A DNA stretch of 64,000 bases, taken from Candidatus Eisenbacteria bacterium. Lineage in GTDB: Bacteria; Orphanbacterota; Orphanbacteria; Orphanbacterales; Orphanbacteraceae. The stretch spans positions 47,056 to 111,055 of the forward strand of contig VGIW01000002.1 of NCBI GenBank assembly GCA_016867715.1. The letters run 5' to 3'. The position numbers were made by a program, and so were the translations under genes. The notes under the pieces are model-generated. The model was given only the letters and a program-made list of their open reading frames with translations. It was not told where the DNA came from and ran no database searches. This document shows, piece by piece, positions 23,806 through 32,446 of the stretch (within the stretch, counting starts at the first letter, position 1; every line of letters begins with the position of its first letter).

Positions 23806-24746
23806 GCCGGGACTACGCGATCGTCATTCCGGCGCGCGACGAGGAACGCGCGATCGGGAGAACGCTCGACGCGCTTCGCGGTCTCGACGAGGAGATCGGG
23901 GCGAGCGGCGCGATCCTCGTGATCGACGATCGTTCGGAAGACCGGACCGCGGAGATCGCGGCGTCGAAGGGGGCGCGGGTTCTCCGTGCGCCGGAAGGGA
24001 CGATCGGCACCCTTCGCAATCTGGGCGCCGAGGCGGCCTCGTCCTCGATCCTTTGCTTCCTCGACGCCGACTGCGAGGTCGCGCCTTCCTGGCGGACCGC
24101 GCTCGGCGCGATCGTCCGCGAGAAGCCGATCGGCTTGATCACCGGCTTTCCGGCCGCCGTCCCGCCCGACGCAGGCCGCCTGGAGACGATCCTCGCGTTT
24201 CGTCGGCCGTCGCGCGCGCCCTCCTACATTCCGAGCGGCAATCTGATCGTCACGCGCGACGTCTTCGAGAGCGTCGGGGGTTTCGATCCGCGGCTCGCGA
24301 CCGGCGAGGATCACGATTTCTGCGCGCGCGCCTCGGCGCGCGGGATCCGCATCGAGCCGCGTCCGGACTTCCTTGCCTTTCACCGCGGGTATCCGAAGAC
24401 ATTCGGCGAGTACTTTCGAAGGGAACGATGGCACGGGCGAGGCGACTTCCAGTCGTGGGGGTGTTTTCTCCGCTCGCGTCCGGCCGTGCTCGGGTCGCTC
24501 GTTCTTGTCTCGCTCGCCGCGAGCGCGGCTCTCGCGGCGGCCGGCGCGCTCCGCCCCGCGGGAATCGTCCTCGCTCTCGGCGCGGCGATCCCGATCCTCG
24601 CGACGGCGATCGCGCGCGGGGATCGCTCCATCGCCCGCTTCCCTCTCTTCCTCGCGAGGTCCGCCCTCTATCTCGTCGCGCGCTCTCTCTCGGGGATCGA
24701 CGTTCTTCTCTCGCAAGGCGCGCGCGGCGCTCGAAGGAGCGCATGA
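23802..24746 (+). CDS. Family 2 glycosyltransferase with C-terminal membrane segments
   Basis: A 314-residue GT2 enzyme. The N-terminal VIPARDEERAIGRTLDALRG, the metal-binding CFLDADCEVAPSW (about residue 85) and the acceptor loop GNLIVTRDVFESVGGFD with FDPRLATGEDHDF are standard for the family. The last 75 residues hold two or three hydrophobic segments that would anchor it in the inner membrane. Start and stop both overlap neighbours by ATGA, giving a three-gene plus-strand operon with the GT4 and the TPR membrane protein. Confidence 0.9.
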   Translation: MSRDYAIVIPARDEERAIGRTLDALRGLDEEIGASGAILVIDDRSEDRTAEIAASKGARVLRAPEGTIGTLRNLGAEAASSSILCFLDADCEVAPSWRTALGAIVREKPIGLITGFPAAVPPDAGRLETILAFRRPSRAPSYIPSGNLIVTRDVFESVGGFDPRLATGEDHDFCARASARGIRIEPRPDFLAFHRGYPKTFGEYFRRERWHGRGDFQSWGCFLRSRPAVLGSLVLVSLAASAALAAAGALRPAGIVLALGAAIPILATAIARGDRSIARFPLFLARSALYLVARSLSGIDVLLSQGARGARRSA

Positions 24747-26647
24747 ACCGGACGATCGCGGCCGCCGCTCTTCTCGCGATCGCGTATGTCTTCTTCTCGT
24801 TCCGTCCCTCGACGCATCTTTGGTCGCTCTCGAACGGAGCCGATCTCGGGTCCGCGGCTCGGATTGCATGGATCGTCTTCGGCCTCTCGATCGCCGCTCT
24901 TCCGGTTCACGCGCGCAGCGGCGAGAGGGCCGCCGCCTTCCTCCGGAGGGCGCGCGTTCCCGGTCCGGCCGGCGAGGGGGCGCTCGCTCTTCTCCTTTTC
25001 GGTCTCTTCTACGCCTTCCGCTCGAAGAACCACTTTCTCGGCGACGGCTGGCTCGTCATCACGCTTCTCGAACGGGACGAAGATCCGATCGTGACAAGGC
25101 CGGGGATGGGAACGCTCTTTGTTCATCGGGCGCTCTTCCGCCTGGTTCGCGCGCTCGGCGTGGGCGAGGAGTTCGTGTTCGTTCTCCTCTCGTGCGCGGC
25201 GGGGGTGCTCTTCGCGTGTTGGGTGGTCCGATGGGCCCGCGCGGTCGCCCCCGCGCTTCATCCCGAACAAACGCGGGGCGCGGTCCTTCTCCTCGCCGCG
25301 GTCCCGCTCACCGTCGGGACAATGCAGCTCTTCTTCGGGTACGTGGAGAACTACGCGCTCGCCCATCTTCTCCTTCTCGCCTTCTTGGCCGAGGGATCGC
25401 GGGTTCTTCTTCGCGGGGGGAGCAGGATCCCCGCGGCAACGTTCTTCGCTCTTGCCGCCGCCGCGCACTGGGCGGTTCTCGCGCTTCTCCCCGCGCTTCT
25501 CGTTCTTTGGCCCCGGTCGAACGGCTCGTTGCTCGGGAAGGCCCGCGCGCGTCTTCCCGAGATCGGCCTCGTTCTTCTCTTTCTCGTCCCCCCCTCGCTT
25601 GCGCAGGCGCGCCTCGTGCACCAGTTTCATCCGTGGATCGCAATCGGCGAGGAGGCGCCTTACGGAATCCTCTCGCGCGACCATCTCCTCTTCTCCCTCA
25701 ACTTCGCGCTCCTTCTCGCGCCGGTTCCGATCCTTCTCTTTCTTCTCCGCCGCTCGGAGAAGGGCGAAGGCGAGACACGACACGAGGCGTTCTTCCGCTT
25801 CCTCCGCGTCGCGTCCCTCGCGGGCATCGCTCTCTCGCTCGTCGTCCGTCCGTTTCTCGGCCCGAGGGACTGGGATCTTCTCTCGCTCTTCGTCGCGCCG
25901 CTTGCGCTCTGGGTGTCGGCTCGCGCGCTCGTTCGAGCTTCTCCGAGGAGAATCCCGTCCCTTGCGACGCTCGCGGGAGGACTCGGCCTCTTCTTTCTGA
26001 TCCCGTGGGTTGCCGGCAACACGACGGTCGAACGGGGAGCAGAGCGGGTCGCGCGAATGATCGCGGACGATCCGCATCACTACTGGGGTAGGAAGCCGAA
26101 GATCGTGGGGCTTGCTTGGGTGATGGCGGAGAGGGGCGCCCCGGAGGCGGCGCACCGACTCTTCGATCGGGCGGCCCGGAAGCGCCCGGACAACGCGGTG
26201 GCCCGCTCGAACCTCGGGATCCTCCTTTGGGGGCGCGGGGAGTATCGTGAGGCGAAACCTCATCTCGAGGCGGCGGTCCGTCTCGATCCGACGCTTGACC
26301 CTCCGCTATTTTATCTCGGAACCGTTCGCTTTCATCTTCAAGAAGGCGATCTCGGGGAAGAGGCGTTCCGACGTTTCCTGGAGCTCGTCCCGGGGAATCC
26401 GTCCGCCGAGAGCTATCTCGGCCGGGTGTTGCTCCGAAAGGGGGAGTGGGAGGAGGCGCTCGAACATCTCCTACAGGCCCGCCGCGCGCTTCCGGAAAAC
26501 GCCGATCTCGACACGTGGATCGGCCTCGGCCTCGTGAGATCGGGAAGAGGCGCGGAGGCGGTCCCCTATCTGGAGCGGGCTCTTCGGGCGGAACCGCACC
26601 GCGAGGACGCGCGGCGGCTTCTCCAAGAGACGGCCGGAACTCGATGA
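24743..26647 (+). CDS. Multi-pass membrane protein with C-terminal TPR repeats
   Basis: A 634-residue protein. About 12 hydrophobic segments fill residues 1-435. The LFFGYVENYALAHLLLLAFL stretch and GPRDWDLLSLFVAPLAL are conserved-looking loops of a kind seen in predicted GT39-like or oligosaccharide-processing membrane proteins, but the usual acidic first loop is not clear. TPR repeats occupy residues 455-630, for example ARSNLGILLWGRGEYREAKP and AESYLGRVLLRKGEWEEALE. It may be a polymerase or transferase of the surface glycan. The call beyond 'membrane-TPR protein' is not supported. The start overlaps the GT2 stop, and the 3' end faces the heparinase gene 12 bp away. Confidence 0.75.
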   Translation: MNRTIAAAALLAIAYVFFSFRPSTHLWSLSNGADLGSAARIAWIVFGLSIAALPVHARSGERAAAFLRRARVPGPAGEGALALLLFGLFYAFRSKNHFLGDGWLVITLLERDEDPIVTRPGMGTLFVHRALFRLVRALGVGEEFVFVLLSCAAGVLFACWVVRWARAVAPALHPEQTRGAVLLLAAVPLTVGTMQLFFGYVENYALAHLLLLAFLAEGSRVLLRGGSRIPAATFFALAAAAHWAVLALLPALLVLWPRSNGSLLGKARARLPEIGLVLLFLVPPSLAQARLVHQFHPWIAIGEEAPYGILSRDHLLFSLNFALLLAPVPILLFLLRRSEKGEGETRHEAFFRFLRVASLAGIALSLVVRPFLGPRDWDLLSLFVAPLALWVSARALVRASPRRIPSLATLAGGLGLFFLIPWVAGNTTVERGAERVARMIADDPHHYWGRKPKIVGLAWVMAERGAPEAAHRLFDRAARKRPDNAVARSNLGILLWGRGEYREAKPHLEAAVRLDPTLDPPLFYLGTVRFHLQEGDLGEEAFRRFLELVPGNPSAESYLGRVLLRKGEWEEALEHLLQARRALPENADLDTWIGLGLVRSGRGAEAVPYLERALRAEPHREDARRLLQETAGTR

Positions 26648-26659
26648 CGAAGGACGACG

Positions 26660-29407
26660 CTACTCCGCCGCGCGAAGGTCGGTCACCTTGGCGGGCGGGA
26701 CGACATCGAAGAGGAAACTATGCGTCTCGGAGACCCCGTACTGTCCGCCGGCGCCGACGGAGTGCACGCGGAAGTAGGTGCGGACATCGTTCTCTGCTGC
26801 CGGCTCGGTCAAGACGACCGAATGGCTCGTCACGAGAGCCGGATCGAGAGGAGTGAAGAAGCCGAGAGCCGGGGTCGGCCCGTACTCGACGCGCGAGTCG
26901 GAAGGGATATTGGTCTCCCACTCGATCGCCACCGCGAAGGTTTGGCCGCCGATAATCGAGGCGGCCACGTTCCCGATCTGAACGAGAGCGTTCTCCCCGC
27001 TGAAGGTGAACGAGAGGATCCCGGCAGGAGTCGAGGTCGGCGGGGGCGTGAGGATCTCCTCCGCGCCGCCGGGGGCCGGCATCCCGAGACGCCGAAGGTA
27101 GAGCGTGCGGCCCGCGCGGAAGACCCGGTACACGGCGGACGAGGCCAGATTGCAGATCGTCTGCAAAGAGGCCGTGTCGCCCGGGGCGAGCGAGTAGGTG
27201 ACCGAGTCGATGTCGACCCCCTCGGCGCGTCCGAAGAGGATCACGCGGTCGTTCACGATCTCGGCCCCCACCATGTTCCCGGTTTCGATGAGGCGCGTGT
27301 CGGGCATCGACTGAACCGATGCGTCGCAAGGATAGAGCACGTGGAGGAAGAGATCCTCGAGGGCGGGGGTCGTCGCCTCGACCTCGATCCGCCCCCAGCC
27401 GATCGTGTGGTTCACGACCTTCGCTTCCTCGCCCTCGCTTCCCGGGGACCATTCGCCCCAATAGTAGTTCGCACCCTTGGTCGGATCGTACTTTCCGTTC
27501 GCGTCGAACCCGCCGGCCCAGTACGCGTATCCGTCGTGCGATCGGTTGTTCCCGCCGATCTTCCGCATCGTCCGGTTCTTGGGGAGGAGGGACTTGAGGA
27601 AGAGGCTCCCCTGGCCGTACGAAGGACTCGGATCGGTCACGCGCGCGATGCTCGCCCCCGCGTAATCCCAGATGCCGGCCTCTGCGTTCCCCCTCCTCTG
27701 AACGCCGGACCCCTGGATCGTCGGCTCGGCCTGAAAGTGCACGTTCCAGACCTTCGTGAAGTTCGGGTTCACTGATCCGACGCGATCGAAGACGACGAAG
27801 AAATCGGGGCGGAGGAAGACGAACTCCCGGGTGATGTGCGTCAGCTTGTTCGGCTGGAAGGGCTTGTTGCGGCTCGCGGAGATCGCTTCCTGATCGTAAG
27901 CGGTCGCGAGATCCGCGAGCGCATAGGTATAGGCATCGTTCGTTTCATAACGAAGAATCTTTCCCGGGCGGAAGGTGGGATCGGTCGTCGCCTGCGCGTA
28001 GGTGGGGGCGCTCGAGGGCATCACCTGGCCCCCTTCGTTCAGCACGACCGCGCCCCCCGCGGTCCAGTAGAAGATCTCGTTCGGGTTGTAGACGTGGACC
28101 GTATTGTGCGCGATCGATCGATGGAAATAGTTGGACGCGTGGCTGCCGCCGTCCGTCGACCAGTAGTGCGCGTAGTAGCCGCTGTCGATGATGAGGTTCC
28201 CCTTCCGATGGATGATGAAGGAGCCCTCGTCCTGGTGCTGATGGCCGTAGAGATACATCCCGGCGCCGAAGTTGGCCCACGTCGCGTTCGCATCGCGTCC
28301 GGTGCACATGTAGATCTGGTCGGTGCCCCCTTCTCCGAGTCGCACCGCCTTCGGGGCGGTCGCGGGATTGTAGGGGGGAAGCGTCGGGTCGTACCAGAGG
28401 ACGAAGCACCAGATACACGCGTTCCGATAGTCGCCCGCGCTCCGGCTCACGATATCGTTCCACTGCTTCACATTGTGCGCTTGGTGGTACGGATCGTTCG
28501 CTCGCGCGGCCATGAGCGCGACGTTTCGGTAGTCGTCGCCGTACTGCGGGCGGCTGTCTTCCTTCATCGCCATGGTCCCGCGGTGCGGAGGCGTCGAAAG
28601 AGCGATCCACTTCCCCCACTCAAGCGGCCATTTCCCCGAGAGCGTCCATCCGTCGACTCCCGTGGCGACGGTGAACGCCTCGATGAACCAGGCGCGGCAG
28701 AACTGGTGGCCGGTCTCGTACGAGGGCCCGATCGCGGCGGCTCCGCCGTGAAGATCGAACGCCTTCGTCATGACGTTCTCGATGTTCCAGCAAACCTTCT
28801 GGTACTCGGTGGCGTAGTTGCCGTTGTCCGCGTTCGACCCGGCATAGAGAAGCGATCGGCTCATCTGCGTCAACCGGTCCCACGTACAGGCGTCCCTCCA
28901 GGTGTGGCCGTCCGGAATCGACGTCTGGGGCGCGCCGTACTTGGGCGCGATCGTCGAGATGTCGGCGGTCGAGAGGCGATCCCAGATCCAGTCGGCGGCG
29001 AAGGCGCGCGCGGCCGCCTTGGAATCGATCCCCCAGTTGCTCGAGGAGGAGAGGAGCGCGTTCCGGACGAAGTTGCCGTACTTGTTCACCTCGAAGCCGC
29101 CGCCCGAGTAGCCGGTCTGGTTCCAATGCTCGTGGATGACGTAGACGAGCGCGTAGTTCGGAAGGAAAAGCGCGTCCGTCCGGTTCGCGTTGATGCCGGC
29201 GTCCGAGAAGGCGAGGAGCTTCTCGTAATGCTGCCGGTGCGTGCCGCCGGTGCGGCAGCGGTTCGCGATCGACGGGATGTCGGCGGACGTGAAGAAGATC
29301 CTCGGGTGTCCGGAAGGGATCGCGTAGGCGGCGCGGGCCGGCGCCGGCGCGGCCGCGACTCCGGCGAGAAGTGCCGCGACGAGAAGGAGCGAGAAGGAAA
29401 TCCGCAT
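26660..29407 (-). CDS. Secreted heparinase II/III-like polysaccharide lyase
   Basis: A 915-residue exported protein with a clear signal peptide (MRISFSLLLVAALLAGVAAA). An alpha-toroid domain (about residues 30-380) with many Trp and Tyr residues is followed by a beta-sandwich with the heparinase II/III catalytic-type stretch GHQHQDEGSFIIHRKGNLII and HSIAHNT-like SIAHNTVHVYNPNE. Such enzymes cleave uronic-acid-containing polysaccharides by beta-elimination. A fibronectin/purple-acid-phosphatase-like domain follows (about residues 815-900). The protein stops at PPAKVTDLRAAE, exactly where a second fibronectin III domain and a sorting domain would usually begin, so the C-terminus may be truncated. 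It has its own promoter-like element. Confidence 0.8.
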   Translation of the reverse strand: MRISFSLLLVAALLAGVAAAPAPARAAYAIPSGHPRIFFTSADIPSIANRCRTGGTHRQHYEKLLAFSDAGINANRTDALFLPNYALVYVIHEHWNQTGYSGGGFEVNKYGNFVRNALLSSSSNWGIDSKAAARAFAADWIWDRLSTADISTIAPKYGAPQTSIPDGHTWRDACTWDRLTQMSRSLLYAGSNADNGNYATEYQKVCWNIENVMTKAFDLHGGAAAIGPSYETGHQFCRAWFIEAFTVATGVDGWTLSGKWPLEWGKWIALSTPPHRGTMAMKEDSRPQYGDDYRNVALMAARANDPYHQAHNVKQWNDIVSRSAGDYRNACIWCFVLWYDPTLPPYNPATAPKAVRLGEGGTDQIYMCTGRDANATWANFGAGMYLYGHQHQDEGSFIIHRKGNLIIDSGYYAHYWSTDGGSHASNYFHRSIAHNTVHVYNPNEIFYWTAGGAVVLNEGGQVMPSSAPTYAQATTDPTFRPGKILRYETNDAYTYALADLATAYDQEAISASRNKPFQPNKLTHITREFVFLRPDFFVVFDRVGSVNPNFTKVWNVHFQAEPTIQGSGVQRRGNAEAGIWDYAGASIARVTDPSPSYGQGSLFLKSLLPKNRTMRKIGGNNRSHDGYAYWAGGFDANGKYDPTKGANYYWGEWSPGSEGEEAKVVNHTIGWGRIEVEATTPALEDLFLHVLYPCDASVQSMPDTRLIETGNMVGAEIVNDRVILFGRAEGVDIDSVTYSLAPGDTASLQTICNLASSAVYRVFRAGRTLYLRRLGMPAPGGAEEILTPPPTSTPAGILSFTFSGENALVQIGNVAASIIGGQTFAVAIEWETNIPSDSRVEYGPTPALGFFTPLDPALVTSHSVVLTEPAAENDVRTYFRVHSVGAGGQYGVSETHSFLFDVVPPAKVTDLRAAE

Positions 29408-29720
29408 CGCCAATCTCCGAATCGGGGTTGAGATCAAACCCACAGAATGAGTGTAGTCGAAAAGACGCCCTCGCGAGCGCGCGCATGCTCGTCGGTCCGG
29501 CCGCCGCACCGGCGGCCGGCTGCGCTCTTCTATTATAACATCCCCAACCACTTATCGGCGCGCGGGGAGGCAGCTTGAGAACGAGCGACAGACGCGTCTC
29601 TTCTTCTGCCGCGGGGGAGAATCCTGTACACTGCCGATGCCTCGGGCGAGGACGGGCCCGCGCAGGGCGGCGGCCGTTCCGCGTTTCCGAAAACGAGGGA
29701 GCGGGGGAAAGGTGCGTTTG
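29408..29720. other. Divergent intergenic region between the lyase and a glycosyltransferase
   Basis: About 313 bp. It contains the extended -10 of the lyase gene and AT-richer sequence near 29525-29560, unlike its surroundings. A plus-strand TACACT (29627-29632) could be a -10 for the glycosyltransferase but lacks a good -35. Plus-strand frames are Arg-rich and unconvincing. No RNA gene seen. Confidence 0.4.
29532..29540 (-). promoter_or_regulatory. Extended -10 promoter of the heparinase-like gene
   Basis: On the minus strand TGT followed by a perfect TATAAT, about 125 nt upstream of the lyase ATG. No clear -35. Confidence 0.45.
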
Positions 29721-30713
29721 GTGCGCGTGCTGACGAACGTCCGGCGCTTGACGGGGGCCTCGCCGCCGGGGAGGGAGATCCGAATCGATCACGTGCCCCT
29801 TCGGCGCCACAGCCTCCGCGCAGGGCTTCTTCTTTTCGCCAAGTCCCGGTCCTATGACGCGATCGTGCTTTACCAACCCGGAAGGGAGCTCTTCTTTCTC
29901 GCCGCCTTGCGTTGCCTCACGATCGGCCGCCGCCCCCTCTTCGCGGTCGTTGACGCGGTCTTCTCCCTGCCGAGACGCTCCGCGGCGGGACGCGCGGCGG
30001 ACGCCCTCAAGCGCCTTCTTTGGAAGAAGGTCGATCTCTTGATTCTTCATGTACGAGATTGTTCCGGGATTCGCGCGTCCTGGGGAATCCCCGAGTCGAA
30101 GTGCCGGTACGTTCCCTTCAAGGTGAACTCGCTGGAGGCCGTCGCCGGTCTCGGGACGCGGGAGGGGGATTATGTCTTCACGGGGGGGCGCTCGCGGCGG
30201 GACTTCCACACGTTCTGCCGGGCGATGGAGAGGCTTCCGTACCGCGGGATCATCCTCACGCCGCGCGAGGAGGAGAACGCGGAACACGGAACGTTGCTCG
30301 AAGGGCTCGCGGTTCCGGCGAACGTGGAGCTCGTCCGCGACGACGGGTCTTCGGAGTCGTGGATCCGCCACATCGCGTCCTCGAAGCTCGCGGTGTTCTG
30401 CATCGCACCGGAGGCGATCGGGGCTTCCGGCGTGGGCGCCTATCTTCTGGCGATGGCTCTCGGGAAGTGCGTCGTGATCACCGACTGCCCGGCCGTGCGG
30501 GGCATTCTCACGAACGGCGGGGAGGCGATCCTGGTGCCGCCGCGCGACCCGGCCGAGCTTGCCGAAGCGATCGCGCGCGCGAGCGAGGACGCGGAGCGTC
30601 GCCGAGCGGTCGCCGAGCGCGGCCGCCGCTATGCGCTTTCGCTCGGCGGCGAGGAGGACCTCATGCGGCGGATCGCGGAGACTCTCGCGCGCGAGGCGGA
30701 GAGCCGAACGTGA
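29721..30713 (+). CDS. GT-B glycosyltransferase (GT4-like)
   Basis: A protein of about 330 residues. The C-terminal half is a recognisable GT-B donor domain: DYVFTGGRSRRDFHTFCRAM, then FCIAPEAIGASGVGAYLLAM with GKCVVITDCPAVRGIL, and a terminal NGGEAILVPPRDPAELAEAI typical of GT4. The N-terminal half is short and shows YDAIVLYQPGRELFFLAALR, a membrane-proximal helix. I chose GTG 29721 because GGGGGAAAGG lies at good spacing and the longer frame from ATG 29637 starts with an Arg/Pro-rich non-coding-looking stretch. GTG 29712 or 29727 are alternatives. It is followed by a GT39 gene and a flippase. Confidence 0.75.
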   Translation: MRVLTNVRRLTGASPPGREIRIDHVPLRRHSLRAGLLLFAKSRSYDAIVLYQPGRELFFLAALRCLTIGRRPLFAVVDAVFSLPRRSAAGRAADALKRLLWKKVDLLILHVRDCSGIRASWGIPESKCRYVPFKVNSLEAVAGLGTREGDYVFTGGRSRRDFHTFCRAMERLPYRGIILTPREEENAEHGTLLEGLAVPANVELVRDDGSSESWIRHIASSKLAVFCIAPEAIGASGVGAYLLAMALGKCVVITDCPAVRGILTNGGEAILVPPRDPAELAEAIARASEDAERRRAVAERGRRYALSLGGEEDLMRRIAETLAREAESRT

Positions 30714-30771
30714 TGCGCGGGCGCCGAGCCCGGGCGCGCTGCCCGCGGGGTAAGAGCAAGGAGGAAGCGCG

Positions 30772-32442
30772 TTGAACGAAGAACCGGCCGGAACGGCAAC
30801 CCCCGCGCGCGTTCCCGTCCTGATCGCGCGCGCCGCCGGCGCGGTTGAGGCGGCCGTCGTTGGTCTTGTCGCCCTCGCAGCCCGACTCGCCGCCCTCGAC
30901 CACGCGCCGTACGTCGACGAGCTGAACCACGTCCTCGCGGCGCGCTCGTTCCTCGAGGAGGGAACGATGCGGATCGCGGGCGGGGCGATCTACGATCGCG
31001 CGTGGCTCTTCACGCGCCTCGTCGCCGAGGCATTCCGACTCTTCGGCGAGAGCCTCGTCGCCGCGCGGCTTCCCGCCGTTCTCGCGGGAACGGCGCTCGT
31101 CGTCGTCCTCTTCCTCTGGGTCCGATCGTTCGCCGGGCGTCTCTCCGCGTGGATCGCGGCGGTTCTCTTTGCATTCTCGCCCGGCGCGATCTTCGTCTCG
31201 CAGCTCTCCCGTTTCTACACGCTTCAAGGGCTCTTCTTCTTGGGGGGCGCTCTCCTCGTCCTCCGGCTCTTCGGCCGCTCTCTCACGATGGGGAGGACGA
31301 TCGCGTCTCTCATCGGGGCCGGCGTTCTCTTCGCTCTCGCGCTCCACTTCCAGGTTCTCACGGTCGTCGGGATCGGCGCGGTCGCTCTTTGGGTCGTTCT
31401 CGCTCGGGCGCCCCGCGCGCTCCGCGTGCGCGGACGATCGCGCGCGATCCTCCTGGTGGGCGGCCTCGTCGTGTTGGCCGCCGGTCTCCTCGGGGCGCCG
31501 TGGATCCTCCACCGCGCGCGAGGCTTCTGGGAGCTCTTCAACCGCGTCGATGTCTGGGCGGCGGGCGATCGAGGGAACGTCCGCTACTACCACTGGCTCT
31601 TCCTCGAGCAGTACGCGACGCTCTGGACGCTCTTCCCCGCGCTCGCGCTTCTTGCGATCCGCGCGCGCCCTCGGGAGGGGAGCTTCTCGCTCCTCGTCTT
31701 CGCGGTCCCCTTCCTCGTCCAATCGCTCGCCGCGTGGAAGTCGGAGCGGTATCTCTTCTACGCAATCCCCTTCTTCTTCGCGAGTGCGGGGGCGGGGCTC
31801 GGAGCGCTGATCCCTTGGCTTCGAACGGCGTTCGAGGAAGCGATCCGATCGGTCGGTTTCTTCGCGCGGCGGCCCTCCGCGGCGCGGGGCTCGGCGCTCG
31901 CGCTTCTCATCCTCGCCGGTCTCTTCGCGGCCGCGGGGAACGGCGCGTTCTCGCTGGCCGCGAAGATGGTCGCCGGCAGCGACGCCGATTGGCCGTTCGC
32001 CCGCACCTATCGCGGGGAGCCGAACTGGGGGGCGGCGGCCGGACGCCTCGGCGCCGAACGCGTGCAGGGGGCGGTTCTCGTCGCTTCGTCCGATCTCAAG
32101 GGCCTCTACTATTTCGGCGGAATCGACTACATCCTCTCGCGCGACCTGCTCGGCGATTCGCGGGGGATGAGGGAGGAGTTCGCGCCGCACTGGAAGACCC
32201 GCGTGCCGGTGGTCTCCGAGGCCGAGTCGCTCCGGCGGATCGTGGAAAGGCATCCGCGCGGTCTCGTGGTCGTCGAGAAGAAGCAGCTCCGGACGAGCTG
32301 GGGCGTTCCCGCGCCCGCGGCCGATTTCCTGGAGCGATATTTCGAGGAGATCCCTCTTCCCGCGGAATGGAGGCTTCGGGCGTTTCGCTGGGACCGCCCG
32401 GAGGAGGGGGAGGGCTTCTCTTCCGAGGAGCCGGCGAGGTGA
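30772..32442 (+). CDS. GT39-family membrane glycosyltransferase
   Basis: A 556-residue multi-pass membrane protein. The first loop has APYVDELNHVLAARSFLEEG, the acidic Asp-Glu loop of GT39 dolichyl or undecaprenyl-phosphate-mannose transferases. QLSRFYTLQGLFFL follows a later segment, matching the SRxY pattern of that family. Around ten hydrophobic helices precede a soluble C-terminal domain of about 150 residues. The start is TTG 30772 with a near-perfect AAGGAGG eight nucleotides upstream. Next comes the flippase gene, 4 nt after the stop, so the two are probably one transcript. Confidence 0.87.
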   Translation: MNEEPAGTATPARVPVLIARAAGAVEAAVVGLVALAARLAALDHAPYVDELNHVLAARSFLEEGTMRIAGGAIYDRAWLFTRLVAEAFRLFGESLVAARLPAVLAGTALVVVLFLWVRSFAGRLSAWIAAVLFAFSPGAIFVSQLSRFYTLQGLFFLGGALLVLRLFGRSLTMGRTIASLIGAGVLFALALHFQVLTVVGIGAVALWVVLARAPRALRVRGRSRAILLVGGLVVLAAGLLGAPWILHRARGFWELFNRVDVWAAGDRGNVRYYHWLFLEQYATLWTLFPALALLAIRARPREGSFSLLVFAVPFLVQSLAAWKSERYLFYAIPFFFASAGAGLGALIPWLRTAFEEAIRSVGFFARRPSAARGSALALLILAGLFAAAGNGAFSLAAKMVAGSDADWPFARTYRGEPNWGAAAGRLGAERVQGAVLVASSDLKGLYYFGGIDYILSRDLLGDSRGMREEFAPHWKTRVPVVSEAESLRRIVERHPRGLVVVEKKQLRTSWGVPAPAADFLERYFEEIPLPAEWRLRAFRWDRPEEGEGFSSEEPAR

Positions 32443-32446
32443 TGTC

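Noticed and set aside
27836..29431. 531-codon plus-strand open frame opposite the heparinase-like gene
   Set aside because: Arg/Val/Gly-rich shadow with no domain pattern. The minus strand has a signal peptide and lyase motifs.
29637..29720. Upstream ATG 29637 for the GT-B glycosyltransferase
   Set aside because: The added residues are Arg/Pro/Ala-rich and a good Shine-Dalgarno favours GTG 29721.
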